From Alteraquisediminimonas sediminicola (GTDB lineage: Bacteria > Pseudomonadota > Alphaproteobacteria > Sphingomonadales > Sphingomonadaceae), in assembly GCF_019740335.1 (NCBI RefSeq), contig NZ_JAHXZS010000004.1, positions 62,001 to 126,000 of the forward strand: a stretch of 64,000 bases of DNA. The letters are read 5' to 3'. The translations under genes were made by a program, and so were the position numbers. The notes beneath the pieces were generated by a model that saw nothing but the letters and a program-made list of their open reading frames with translations, did not search any database and was not told the DNA's origin. Positions 27,011-35,490 of this stretch are shown here, piece by piece (the first letter of the stretch is position 1; each line of letters starts with the position of its first letter).

Positions 27011-29299
27011 TTAGAACTTGTAGCCGACCTGCACACCATAAACGCGCGGCTCGCGAGCCGTTGCGAAGCTCCACAGACCAGCCACGGTGAACGCGGTGGC
27101 AGGGCCACGGTTGTCGAGCAAGTTACGCCCGAACACCGTGATGCGGGTTTCGCCGCCACCAGTTGGCAGGATGTAAGAGAGCGACGCATCAAGCAGGCTC
27201 TGCTTGTTGGCACGCACACGCGGATCGTTGGAAGTCAGCACGGTGGTGCCATTGTCCTGGATCGTCGGGATACGAGCATCACGCGAAACCTGCTGGTCAT
27301 AGGCGCCGATGTAGCGATAGCCACCGTTCAGGCGTACCTGATGGTCATTGCCGAGCTCATATTTGTATTCGAAGCTCACAGACGCTGTGATCTTCGGCGC
27401 GTAGATCATGTTGACGCCCGAATAATCATAGATGTGCAGACCCGAATCGAGGACGTTGTCATCGCCATCAGTGATCGACCAGGCTTCCTTGTTGGTGAAG
27501 CCGGAGAAGCGGTTGTGGAGATAACCCAATGAACCACGCACGGTCAGGCCATCAATCGGACGGGCGGTGAAGTCGGCTTCGATACCCTTGACCTTGGCGG
27601 ACGCGGCATTCTCGACGATCGTGATGTTGCCGGTCGAACCACCCGACTTGGTGATCGTTTCTTGGATGTCCTTGTATTTCACGTAGAAGCCGGCAAGGTT
27701 CAGGGTCAGGCGACGGTCGAACAGTTCGGCCTTCACGCCAGCTTCAAACGAGTTCACCTTTTCCGGGTTGAACGGCGTCGTTGCCGATACCTGGTCAAGA
27801 CCGCGACCGCTAAAGCCGCCCGAACGGTAACCCTGCGACCACGAACCATAGACCATCAGGTCGTGGGTCGGACGATAGTCGAGCGAGACCTTCGGCGTGA
27901 ACTTGGTCCACGACTTGTGGTTCCAGCCGAAATCGGTGAACACGCCAGCGCCGTCCGGTGCCGAGGTATCCAGGCCCTTCTTGTCATGCGTCACGCGGCC
28001 ACCGAAGTTCAGGCGCAACTTGGGCAGGAACTCCCAGTTGAAGTCACCAAATGCGGCAACGCTCTGCGACGTGCCATGGGTGATCTGCGACTGGTAGAAA
28101 TCACCGCCGAACAAGCTGGTCTTCTGGTTGAGCGTGTACTTGCTGTCGAAGAAATAGCCGCCGACGACGAAGTCGAAATTCTCGGCGAACTGGCCACTGG
28201 CGCGCAGTTCCTGGCTGATCTGGCGATATTTCGAGTGACGGTCAACCTTGTAGAACGGCTCCGCAAAGCTGTCCACGTCCTCATATGAGCTGTCTTTCGA
28301 CTCACGATAGTTGGTCAGCGAGGTCAGCTTGACCAGACCGGCGTTCCAGTTCATTTCCAGCGTGGCGGCTGGCGAGCTGTAGCGCGCCTGGCCCGGATCG
28401 GCGAAGACGGTGTAGAGATCCTTGGTGGTGTTGCGATTGCATTCACCCGGAACCGCCGCAAAGAGGCAGAACACTTCACCTGTGCCCGAAATGTTGGACA
28501 CTACGTTATCCTGCTCGGAGACCTGCTTTTCGAGGGTCAGCAAGGCGTCGAAATCTTCGCTCGCCTTGTACAGGAAGGACGCGCCGAAGTTAGTGTTATT
28601 GCCACCACCACGAGGGCTGCGATCGGTGTAGTATTTGTAGAAGCCGTCGGTCTGGGTGTGGAAGGCGAAGACCTTTGCGAACAGCTTGTCCTTGACCAGC
28701 GGCACGTGCAGCACACCGCGTTCGGACATGGTATTGAAACTGCCATATTCCATCTCGAACTTGCCGCCGAGCTCTTCCTTCGGTCGGCTGCGCTTGATGT
28801 TGATCACGCCGCCGATGGTGTTGCGGCCGAACAGGTTGCCCTGCGGACCACGCAGCACTTCGATCGAATCAATGTCGAAGAAGTCGAGCAGCTGGCCGGT
28901 GCTGGTGCCGATAAAGGCGCCATCAACCACGACGGCCACGGTCGGATCGAACGACTTTTCAATGTCGGCGAAGGAGAGGCCGCGGATCGAAATGTTCGCT
29001 GCCGCGCCACCGGTCACCTGTTGGGTGATCAGGAGGTTCGGGGCCGTGCCCTGGATGTCAGCGATGCTGACCGACGCCTTGGATTCGAGCTGCGATGCAA
29101 CAATCGCGGTCATTGCGATCGGGGTCTGCTGTAGCGTTTCGTTGCGACGACGGGCCGAAACGATAATGTCCTGAATCTGGTTGCTGTCATTGGCCTGGGT
29201 GCTGGCGTCGGCAGCTTGGGCCGGCGCGGACATTGCGATTGCCATCGAACTGGCAAAGGTGGTCAGCAGAAGTTGACGTCGAAAATTGATTATTTTCAT
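27011..29299 (-). CDS. TonB-dependent outer-membrane receptor
   Basis: 762 residues from the ATG at 29299, chosen because AGGGGGG lies 8 bases before it and the signal peptide then begins normally ('MKIINFRRQLLLTTFASS', ending 'SAPAQA'). A TonB-box-like 'QDIIVSARRR' leads into the plug with 'QTPIAMTAIV', 'ISIRGLSF' and 'IEVLRGPQGNLFGRNTIGG', then a beta-barrel ending 'GVQVGYKF'. Ligand unknown. It stands alone on the minus strand with its own terminator; the upstream side is debris, so it may serve the neighbouring catabolic genes or have been left behind by rearrangement. Confidence 0.92.
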   Translation of the reverse strand: MKIINFRRQLLLTTFASSMAIAMSAPAQAADASTQANDSNQIQDIIVSARRRNETLQQTPIAMTAIVASQLESKASVSIADIQGTAPNLLITQQVTGGAAANISIRGLSFADIEKSFDPTVAVVVDGAFIGTSTGQLLDFFDIDSIEVLRGPQGNLFGRNTIGGVINIKRSRPKEELGGKFEMEYGSFNTMSERGVLHVPLVKDKLFAKVFAFHTQTDGFYKYYTDRSPRGGGNNTNFGASFLYKASEDFDALLTLEKQVSEQDNVVSNISGTGEVFCLFAAVPGECNRNTTKDLYTVFADPGQARYSSPAATLEMNWNAGLVKLTSLTNYRESKDSSYEDVDSFAEPFYKVDRHSKYRQISQELRASGQFAENFDFVVGGYFFDSKYTLNQKTSLFGGDFYQSQITHGTSQSVAAFGDFNWEFLPKLRLNFGGRVTHDKKGLDTSAPDGAGVFTDFGWNHKSWTKFTPKVSLDYRPTHDLMVYGSWSQGYRSGGFSGRGLDQVSATTPFNPEKVNSFEAGVKAELFDRRLTLNLAGFYVKYKDIQETITKSGGSTGNITIVENAASAKVKGIEADFTARPIDGLTVRGSLGYLHNRFSGFTNKEAWSITDGDDNVLDSGLHIYDYSGVNMIYAPKITASVSFEYKYELGNDHQVRLNGGYRYIGAYDQQVSRDARIPTIQDNGTTVLTSNDPRVRANKQSLLDASLSYILPTGGGETRITVFGRNLLDNRGPATAFTVAGLWSFATAREPRVYGVQVGYKF

Positions 29300-29627
29300 T
29301 TTTATATCCCCCCTATAAGGTTGTGTTCTAGATTTACGCGTCTCTGGCTGTACATGGTCTGTTAGGATGAGGTCATCGCCGCATATCGCGCGAGACGAAT
29401 ACTCTTCCTTCATTCACTGCGCTTGGACCACAACTGCAACAGAGCGTGATTTCACCAAGCTATATATTATCGTTGATACGCCAACATTTTTTATAACTTA
29501 AGGCGAGAAGCATTCTTCAGAAATCTAGATGCGCCCATCTCGCGTAATATTATTAGTTTAAATACTACAGCCAGCTGAAAATATCTCTCGGACCCAATTG
29601 TCTGTCAATACTAAGACTAAGGATAGC
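29300..29627. other. AT-rich promoter region upstream of the second TonB receptor
   Basis: No gene seen. The open frame continues 38 codons upstream of the receptor start but lacks a signal there. The stretch 29460-29580 is markedly AT-rich and probably contains the receptor promoter, but no clear -35/-10 pair could be assigned. Confidence 0.35.
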
Positions 29628-29650
29628 GGGAGGGAGGGAGGGAGGGAGGA
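29628..29650 (+). repeat. (GGGA)n tetranucleotide repeat, possible G-quadruplex
   Basis: Five GGG tracts separated by single A, then GGA. It lies 330 bases upstream of the TonB receptor on the non-coding side. Such repeats can slip during replication or fold as a quadruplex. Confidence 0.7.
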
Positions 29651-29843
29651 GTAAAGGCCTTCCGTGTGGCTGAGCTGCCAAGAGGAGCGCTCCGGCCGAT
29701 GATATGATGGAGCCCGCTGCCTTTTCATCCGCACCCAGAAGATCAATTTTGGTAGTGCGGACGTTCTATTATTATATCCGCAGCCTGCGTTGTGTGGGTG
29801 CGACGATCCCGCCATACTCGCCTTCGAGGCAGATTAGGTGGAG

Positions 29844-29940
29844 AGGGCAAAGCCCTGTTTGGAAGCAACAAGACTGCCGGCGTGATCAACATTCGCCGTT
29901 CGCGCCCGACGATGGAAATGGGCGTCGAGTACTATGTTTT
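29844..29940 (+). pseudogene. Fragment of a TonB-receptor plug domain
   Basis: The plus strand reads 'ALFGSNKTAGVINIRRSRPT' followed by 'MEMGVEYYVF', which is the conserved plug segment of TonB receptors after 'EVLRGPQG'. The expected 'LRGPQ' just upstream is recognisable only across indels. There is no start, signal peptide or barrel. It differs from both intact receptors in this window, so it is what remains of a third one. Confidence 0.6.
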
Positions 29941-30209
29941 CCGCCTTTCCGGTCGGTCGCGTATTCACCGATTATTTCTGCCAGCCTGGCGTTTGGCATC
30001 CTGTTATTCCTTATTATTTATAGTTTTTTGCGCCAAGCGGACTGTTAGCGATTCCTACTCGGAAAACGATTCTACGCGCTCCATCTAAACTATAATATAG
30101 GATAGTATCGTAGATGCGGGGCCGCCCATAGGCCTGACATATCGGAAACGCCACACCAAAAAGAGTGGGGATCGATTGCGGTGCGCTCTGCGTGCCGAAG
30201 GGGGGGGCG

Positions 30210-30622
30210 ATGGAAGGTCAGGTTCTTCAGGACGAGGCAGTGGTCGTCACGTGCGCGGGGCGCGGGACCGGTCGCGAGATTGCTTTGACCTACGTGGCCT
30301 AGGGCGCCAAAGTGGTGGTCGCTTCGCGCACAAAGGAAACCGTCGCTAGGGTGACCAAGGACATCAACGATGCCGGCGGCGTCGTAATCGGCGTTGCCTG
30401 CGATGTCGGTGACTGCGATACGTTGAAAAGACAGCCAAGGCGTTCGGCGCTGTCCATATCCTTGTCAACAATGCACACGGCTTCGGGACCGAAGCCGATC
30501 CGCAGTTTTCTAAGGAGTTCGTCGCTTGCGAGGATGCAGAAGGACGATTGGGAATATACCTTCCGTATCGGCGCTACGGCCATACGGTGATGCTGGAAGG
30601 CGGCATGCACACTTTGCTTTGA
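30210..30622 (+). pseudogene. Decayed short-chain dehydrogenase
   Basis: Starting at the ATG at 30210 the frame gives a degraded 'VVVTCAGRGTGREIALTYVA' NAD-binding motif, is stopped by TAG at 30300-30302, and resumes 'GAKVVVASRTKETVARVT' and 'GVVIGVACDVGDCDTLKR'. A shift near 30428 moves the homology to another frame: 'TAKAFGAVHILVNNAHG', the SDR NNAG-like motif. The remaining part with YxxxK is not recognisable. At least one nonsense and one frameshift mean no functional enzyme. Confidence 0.75.
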
Positions 30623-30632
30623 CCGAAGGATT

Positions 30633-31664
30633 ATGACGATGAACGCGGGCACAAATCGGTTGTGGCAGGTCGGCAAGCCGAATGACGATATACATGGCGG
30701 CATGGCGCTGGTGCGCGGCCACTTCGAGCGCGGCGAGGGTGCCGTGCCTGCGGTGGGCGAGGGGCAGGTGCTCGTCCGGGCGGAATATTTTTCGCCCGAT
30801 GCGATGAATCATGCCTGGGTGCGCGGCATGCCGGGCAAGTTTGATCCGCTAGCGCCTGGCACCACGATGCGCGGCGGCGTAGCGGGTACGATCATTGCCA
30901 GCCTCAATCCGGATTGGCCCGAGGGCACGCGGGTGACCGGTTTCCTCGACTGGGCAGATTACTCGCTGAGCGACGGCACCGATCACATGGGCGTGCCGTT
31001 GCAACGCATCCCGGATGGCGTGGCGTCGGCGAGCGGGTTGGTGACGCTGGGCATGAGCGGTGTCTGCGCGTGGCTGGGTCTTGCCCATTTCACGCGCCCG
31101 CGCCCCGGTGATACGGTTTTGGTCTCCGGCGCATCAGGCGGGATCGGCTCGATTGCAGGGCAACTCGTGCCACTGTTCGGCGCGCGTCCGGTGGGCATTG
31201 CCGGGGGTGCCGAGAAGTGCGCGGCTGCTCTGGCCAACGGCTTCGACGCGATGGTCGACTACAAGGCGCACGACCTGCCGGGCCAGATCGCCAAGGCATG
31301 CCCGCAAGGCGTCGACCTGTTCTTCGACAATGTTGGCGGCCCTCTGCTTGATGCAGCACTGGTGAACATGAGCCATTACGGACAGGTACTGATCTGCGGC
31401 GGCACGGCGCATTACGGCGTCAAGCCAGAGCCGATCTACAACCACATCCATATGGCGATGCGTTCGCTCACCATGCGCGGATTCTTCTATTTCGACCATG
31501 TCGACCTGTGGGACGGCGCGCGGCAGCGATTGGCACATTGGTTGCGTGACGGCCGCATCCGAGAATGGCTCGATGTCGAGGAAGGCTTTGAAGCGGTGCC
31601 GGATGCCGCGCTCGCCGGGTTTCACGGCGGCGTGAAGGGGCGCAAACTGATCCGGATCGCTTGA
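30633..31664 (+). CDS. NADP-dependent MDR-family oxidoreductase (prostaglandin reductase / CurA-like)
   Basis: 343 residues. N-terminal GroES-like part contains 'EYFSPDAMNHAWVRGM' and 'PGTTMRGGVAGTII'; the Rossmann part contains 'VLVSGASGGIGSIAGQLV' and 'GVDLFFDNVGGPLLDAAL', which is the signature of zinc-independent medium-chain reductases of the PTGR/CurA group. They reduce the C=C bond of alpha,beta-unsaturated ketones or aldehydes with NADPH. AAGGA precedes the ATG. It is flanked on both sides by pseudogenes and IS fragments, so its operon context has been lost. Confidence 0.9.
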   Translation: MTMNAGTNRLWQVGKPNDDIHGGMALVRGHFERGEGAVPAVGEGQVLVRAEYFSPDAMNHAWVRGMPGKFDPLAPGTTMRGGVAGTIIASLNPDWPEGTRVTGFLDWADYSLSDGTDHMGVPLQRIPDGVASASGLVTLGMSGVCAWLGLAHFTRPRPGDTVLVSGASGGIGSIAGQLVPLFGARPVGIAGGAEKCAAALANGFDAMVDYKAHDLPGQIAKACPQGVDLFFDNVGGPLLDAALVNMSHYGQVLICGGTAHYGVKPEPIYNHIHMAMRSLTMRGFFYFDHVDLWDGARQRLAHWLRDGRIREWLDVEEGFEAVPDAALAGFHGGVKGRKLIRIA

Positions 31665-31737
31665 GCGCGCTCCTTGTCCTGTTGAGTGCAGGAGACGGGA
31701 AAAGGTTCGTAACGGCTAGGGAGAGGCGAAGGCCGTG

Positions 31738-31838
31738 TCCATACTAGGGCGTGGACTCATTTCGCGGTGCAACAGAGGCGTGTGCAGATGAGTTTGACGG
31801 CAGCGAGATAGTAAGCGGGATTCGTCTCATCGGTTAGC
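31738..31838 (-). mobile_element. End of an IS5-family element with transposase C-terminus
   Basis: The sequence starting 'actagggcgtggactcattt' resembles the terminal region of IS5-family (IS427-like) elements. Its minus strand encodes 'NPAYYLAAVKLICTRLCC' ending in a stop, similar to the C-terminal 'NYLAAV..ICTRLW' of their transposases. Only about 100 bases remain. Confidence 0.45.
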
Positions 31839-31844
31839 AGGCCC

Positions 31845-32323
31845 TTGATCGTGGCTGCCAACACTCTGGATCGCCAGTTCAACGTGGCCGCGCCGGACCT
31901 GCCTGGGTGACAGACATCACCTACATCCGCACGATGGAAGGCTTTGCCTATCTCGCTGTCGTGCTCGACCTGTACTCACGCCGCGTGGTGGGCTGGTCGA
32001 TACAAAGCCGCCAGACCAGCGACGTAGTCCTGTAGGCCCTTCACATGGCTGTCTGGCGGCGCAAGCCAGAGCATCGGGTGCTGATCCATTCTGACCAGGG
32101 CTCTCAGTTCACCAGTATGGACTGGGCGGCCTTCACCAGAGCTCACAATTTTGAGCACTCGATGAGCCGGCGACGGACCTGTAAAACACGCGAGGAGGCC
32201 AGACAGGACGTATTCGATTACATCGAAATGTTCTACAACCCGGTGCGCAAGCATGTCAGGAACGGGATGCTGTCGCCCGTCGAGTTCGAACGACAGCAGA
32301 TTTTGAATGCGGAAGGCGTCTAG
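31845..32323 (+). pseudogene. IS3-family transposase orfB remnant with nonsense codon and deletion
   Basis: Plus strand: 'LDRQFNVAAPDLPWVTDITY' with the first catalytic Asp, then 'VVLDLYSRRVVGWSIQSR'. TAG at 32033-32035 interrupts after 'TSDVVL'. The frame continues 'ALHMAVWRRKPEHRVLIHSD' and 'QGSQFTSMDW' with the second Asp. After 'FEHSMSRR' the block that should hold the catalytic Glu ('GNCHDNAVAESFF' type) is missing, and homology resumes 'EEARQDVFDYIEMFYNPVRK' to the natural end. Nonfunctional. Confidence 0.85.
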
Positions 32324-32393
32324 AAAACTAGGGGCTATTCACAGAGCCGCCGCCAACAGGGCGGTCATATACGCATCACCAATTACTCTTAGG

Positions 32394-32450
32394 TGTGACT
32401 GCGGGTTTCTGCCTTGCAAGCGAGCGCCGTTTCAGATCCCTCCAAGCGGC
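32394..32450. repeat. 57-bp dispersed repeat, copy B
   Basis: Counterpart of 26628-26684, same orientation. It lies between the IS3 remnant and the promoter of the catabolic operon. Confidence 0.7.
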
Positions 32451-32497
32451 ACAGGCCTGCCGATCCACATGTCTTTCTTCTCGCCGTCTTGCCGCTG

Positions 32498-32555
32498 TTG
32501 ACGCGGTACTCGAATGAGTATAACCACGGTTATGGATAATAATAACACTTGTTTT
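32498..32555 (+). promoter_or_regulatory. Promoter and double operator of the SDR-aco-like operon
   Basis: TTGACG (32498-32503), 17 bases, TAACCA (32521-32526). The -10 is embedded in the dyad ATAACCACGGTTAT (32520-32533). A second related site ATAACACTTGTTTT (32542-32555) starts exactly 22 bases after the first. The same arrangement occurs at 41056-41113, which argues for a shared regulator. Site 2 ends 11 bases before the ATG and touches the GAGGA ribosome-binding site. Confidence 0.6.
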
Positions 32556-32565
32556 TGAGGACTGA

Positions 32566-33342
32566 ATGGGCGAGCTATCAGGCAAGGTTGCGCTTGTTAC
32601 GGGCGGCACGGCGGGCATTGGTGAGGCCGCTGTTCGCCGTTTTGTGCGGGAGGGTGCGCGTGTCCTCTTCACAGGTGGGAACATCGATGCCGGTGAACGA
32701 ATCGCCCGTGAAACAGGTGGCCTGTTTTGTCGGCATGATGTGGCCAATGTTCAGGACTGGCCGCAGCTTGAAATGCAGCTTGCAGCGCTTGAGCGGCTAG
32801 ACATTGCCTTCGTCAATGCAGGTATCAATAGTGATGATAGCGACATTGAAAGCGTGTCATTCGACGCATGGCGGCGGATATTTGCCGTCAATGTCGATGG
32901 CGCGATGCTGACGTGCAAAGCGGCAATTGCGGCGATGAAGAAAAATCCCGAAGGTCCGTCGGGTTCGATCATTATCAATTCCTCGATCACGGCCATGGCC
33001 GGATTGCCGGGAGATGTTGCCTATACGGCGAGCAAGGGCGCCCTGCTTTCGCTGGCCAAGTCGATCGCCGTGTATTGCGGCAAGGCGGGTTACAACATTC
33101 GATGCAATTCGATTCACGCGGGCATTACCGAGACTCCCAATATCACACGCGCAATGGCTGCATCGGAAGATCCTGCTGCAGCCCGCGCATATTTGGAGCG
33201 GACCTCGCCATTGGGCCGGCTCGCATCTGTCGATGAGATTGCCGATCTGGTCTCATATCTCGGTTCGGCACGTTCCAGCTTTGTCACGGGTGCGGCCTGG
33301 GTGATTGATGGCGGTGCGACCGCTGGATTTCCGGGCCTTTAA
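32566..33342 (+). CDS. Short-chain dehydrogenase/reductase, first gene of the aco-like operon
   Basis: 258 residues, complete classical SDR: '[19 protein letters not shown]' (cofactor motif TGxxxGIG), '[10 protein letters not shown]', '[12 protein letters not shown]' (Ser), '[10 protein letters not shown]' (YxxxK) and '[13 protein letters not shown]'. NAD-type preference is suggested by the lack of basic residues right after the Gly motif. It likely oxidises a hydroxyl to a ketone or the reverse. GAGGA precedes the ATG and a dedicated promoter with two operators lies directly upstream. The next gene follows after 21 bases. Confidence 0.92.
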   Translation: MGELSGKVALVTGGTAGIGEAAVRRFVREGARVLFTGGNIDAGERIARETGGLFCRHDVANVQDWPQLEMQLAALERLDIAFVNAGINSDDSDIESVSFDAWRRIFAVNVDGAMLTCKAAIAAMKKNPEGPSGSIIINSSITAMAGLPGDVAYTASKGALLSLAKSIAVYCGKAGYNIRCNSIHAGITETPNITRAMAASEDPAAARAYLERTSPLGRLASVDEIADLVSYLGSARSSFVTGAAWVIDGGATAGFPGL

Positions 33343-33363
33343 ACAATATCTGAAAGGACTTTC

Positions 33364-34467
33364 ATGAGTGGAATAACGGCTGTCAGGATACCTAAATGGG
33401 GTCTTTCCATGACCGAAGGCACTGTCGTGGCTTGGCACAAGGCCGTGGGCGATAGCGTCACCGAGGATGAAGACCTTGTCGATATCGAGACGGCGAAGAT
33501 AACGAATGTCGCGCTGGCACCCGGCAATGGTGTGCTGCGCCGCATCACGGTCGATCTCGGCGATACGATGCCGGTAGGGGCGCTCATCGGTGTCATTGCC
33601 GATGCAGCGGTTGCGGATGCCGAGATCGAGACGTTTATCGAGGACTTTAATGCCCGTTTTGGTGTCTTGAAAACTGAAGGGGCGGGAGAGGCGGTGTTTC
33701 AACCTGCCACTGTCGATAGTCGACTTGGCCCCATCAGTATCGGTCAGCGCGGCGATGGATCTGGCGATACAATCCTGCTGATCCATGGCTTCGCGTCCGA
33801 CATGAACAGTTGGGGTTTCAATATCGAAGCGTTGGGCGAGGGGCGAACGCTGGTTGCGCTCGATTTGCCCGGACACGGCACATCCACCAAGAATGTTGGC
33901 GATGGCACAATCGCCACGTTGGCTGCGGCTGTCGGTGATGTTCTCACCCGGCTCGAAGTGGAGCGGGTGCATCTTGTCGGCCATTCATTGGGCGCTGCGG
34001 TGGCTCTGCAACTGGCTGAACTGCTGGAAGGAAAGCTGGGCGAGATGGTCCTTGTCGCGCCCGCAGGCTTGCCGGGCAGCACTGTTTCCTCCGATTTCCT
34101 GAACGGGCTGCTGACGGCGCGTCGCCAGCGTGAGTTGAAGGGTTATCTGGAGATGCTGATGGCCGATTCTTCTCGTGTCACGCATGAGATGGTCGAAGAC
34201 ATCATCAAATTCCGGCGCGTGGATGGCGTGATGGACGCGCTCGGCAAAATCCGGGACCAGATCAACAGTGGCGAACAGTTCGCCGGCCTGGGTGCATTGG
34301 TCGAGAAATACCGACCGCTCGTCATCATTGGCGAGGCCGACCGCATTATCGTGCGCGACTCCCTTCAGGAAAACGGGGAGGTCAAGGTCATCCCATATGC
34401 CGGTCATATGCCGCATGTGGAGAGTCCCAATGAGGTCAATGCGCTTATCGTTGCGCGTCTGGGCTAA
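33364..34467 (+). CDS. acoC: Lipoyl-domain / alpha-beta hydrolase E2 protein, acetoin-dehydrogenase AcoC type
   Basis: 367 residues. An N-terminal lipoyl domain has the modified Lys in 'DIETAKITN' (about residue 47). A linker leads to an alpha/beta-hydrolase domain with 'LLIHGFASDMNSW', nucleophile elbow 'GHSLGAA', a late acidic residue in 'IIGEADRI' and catalytic His in 'YAGHMPHVE'. This architecture is that of AcoC in acetoin dehydrogenase systems, where it takes the acyl group from E1 and passes it to CoA. E1 alpha and beta follow within 11-13 bases. No lipoamide dehydrogenase (E3) gene is in the cluster. The real substrate may not be acetoin. Confidence 0.85.
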   Translation: MSGITAVRIPKWGLSMTEGTVVAWHKAVGDSVTEDEDLVDIETAKITNVALAPGNGVLRRITVDLGDTMPVGALIGVIADAAVADAEIETFIEDFNARFGVLKTEGAGEAVFQPATVDSRLGPISIGQRGDGSGDTILLIHGFASDMNSWGFNIEALGEGRTLVALDLPGHGTSTKNVGDGTIATLAAAVGDVLTRLEVERVHLVGHSLGAAVALQLAELLEGKLGEMVLVAPAGLPGSTVSSDFLNGLLTARRQRELKGYLEMLMADSSRVTHEMVEDIIKFRRVDGVMDALGKIRDQINSGEQFAGLGALVEKYRPLVIIGEADRIIVRDSLQENGEVKVIPYAGHMPHVESPNEVNALIVARLG

Positions 34468-34478
34468 GGAATAAGACT

Positions 34479-35477
34479 ATGAATATAAGCACATTGGATA
34501 AGAGCTTTGCGATGCAAATGAGTCGCGACGAGTTATTGCGCGCCTATCGCACAATGATCGAAATCCGCGCGTTTGACGAGCGGATCGAGAAGGACTTCGC
34601 CGCCGGGAAGATACCGGGTTTCGGACATGTCTATCTTGGTGCTGAGGCGATCGCAGCGGGCGCTTGCCATGATCTCGCCGCAGATGATTATATCGCTTCG
34701 ACCCATCGCGGCCATGGCCATTGCATTGCCAAAGGCTGCGACCTTGAAGGCATGATGCTGGAAATCTTCGGCAAAGCCGGTGGCATTTGTGGCGGCAAGG
34801 GCGGTTCGATGCACATCGCCGATTTCGACAAGGGCATGCTGGGTGCCAATGCGATTGTCGGTGGTTCGCCGCCCATCGTGGTCGGGGCTGCACTGAACCA
34901 GAAAATCCGGAAGACGGGCAAGGTCGCGGTGGCCTTTGCGGGTGATGGCGCTTCCAATCAGGGCACCACATTCGAGGCGATGAACATGGCGGTCGTGTTG
35001 CAGGTGCCGGCCATCTTCGTGATCGAGAATAACGGGTTTGGCGAGCATACCGCATCCAGCTATTCGGTGGGCGCGGAGTCCATCGCTGCCCGCGCCGCCG
35101 CTTTCGGTATGCCGGCGGAACAGATTGATGGGGTCGATTTCTTCGCAGTGCGAGAATCGATGCTGAAAGCCCTTGAGCGTGCGCGCACCGGCGGCGGGCC
35201 GACCACCATCGAGATGAAGGTGCCGCGCTATCTTGGGCATTATATCGGTGATCCACAGGCGTACCGCACCCCTGCAGAACTAAAGGCGGCCCGTGCTATT
35301 GATCCCTTGGTGACGTTCCGGGAGAAGGTCGTGTCGGCGGGGTTGCTTGATGCCGAAACCTTCGCCGTCATCGATCTCGAGACCTATGCGCGCGTTGAAG
35401 CCGCTGCAGAGAAGGCCTTGGAAGCTCCCTATCCTGATCCGTCTGCGCTCGAACGCGACGTTTATATTTCATATTGA
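34479..35477 (+). CDS. acoA: TPP-dependent dehydrogenase E1 alpha subunit (AcoA/PdhA-like)
   Basis: 332 residues. The thiamine-diphosphate fold shows 'GKGGSMHIADF', the TPP motif 'GDGASNQGTTFEAMNMA' closing with 'VIENNGFGE', and 'TIEMKVPRYLGHYIGDPQAY' near the end. With the E1 beta protein it forms an alpha2beta2 enzyme that decarboxylates a 2-oxo acid or cleaves an acyloin or diketone and loads the acyl group on E2. AAGGA precedes the ATG. The gene order E2-E1 alpha-E1 beta, with E2 fused to a hydrolase, favours the acetoin dehydrogenase-like class over pyruvate dehydrogenase. Confidence 0.88.
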   Translation: MNISTLDKSFAMQMSRDELLRAYRTMIEIRAFDERIEKDFAAGKIPGFGHVYLGAEAIAAGACHDLAADDYIASTHRGHGHCIAKGCDLEGMMLEIFGKAGGICGGKGGSMHIADFDKGMLGANAIVGGSPPIVVGAALNQKIRKTGKVAVAFAGDGASNQGTTFEAMNMAVVLQVPAIFVIENNGFGEHTASSYSVGAESIAARAAAFGMPAEQIDGVDFFAVRESMLKALERARTGGGPTTIEMKVPRYLGHYIGDPQAYRTPAELKAARAIDPLVTFREKVVSAGLLDAETFAVIDLETYARVEAAAEKALEAPYPDPSALERDVYISY

Positions 35478-35490
35478 GAGGCCGAATATC

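Noticed and set aside
33364-34467. Pyruvate dehydrogenase E2
   Set aside because: There is no catalytic chloramphenicol-acetyltransferase-like core; the C-terminal domain is an alpha/beta hydrolase.
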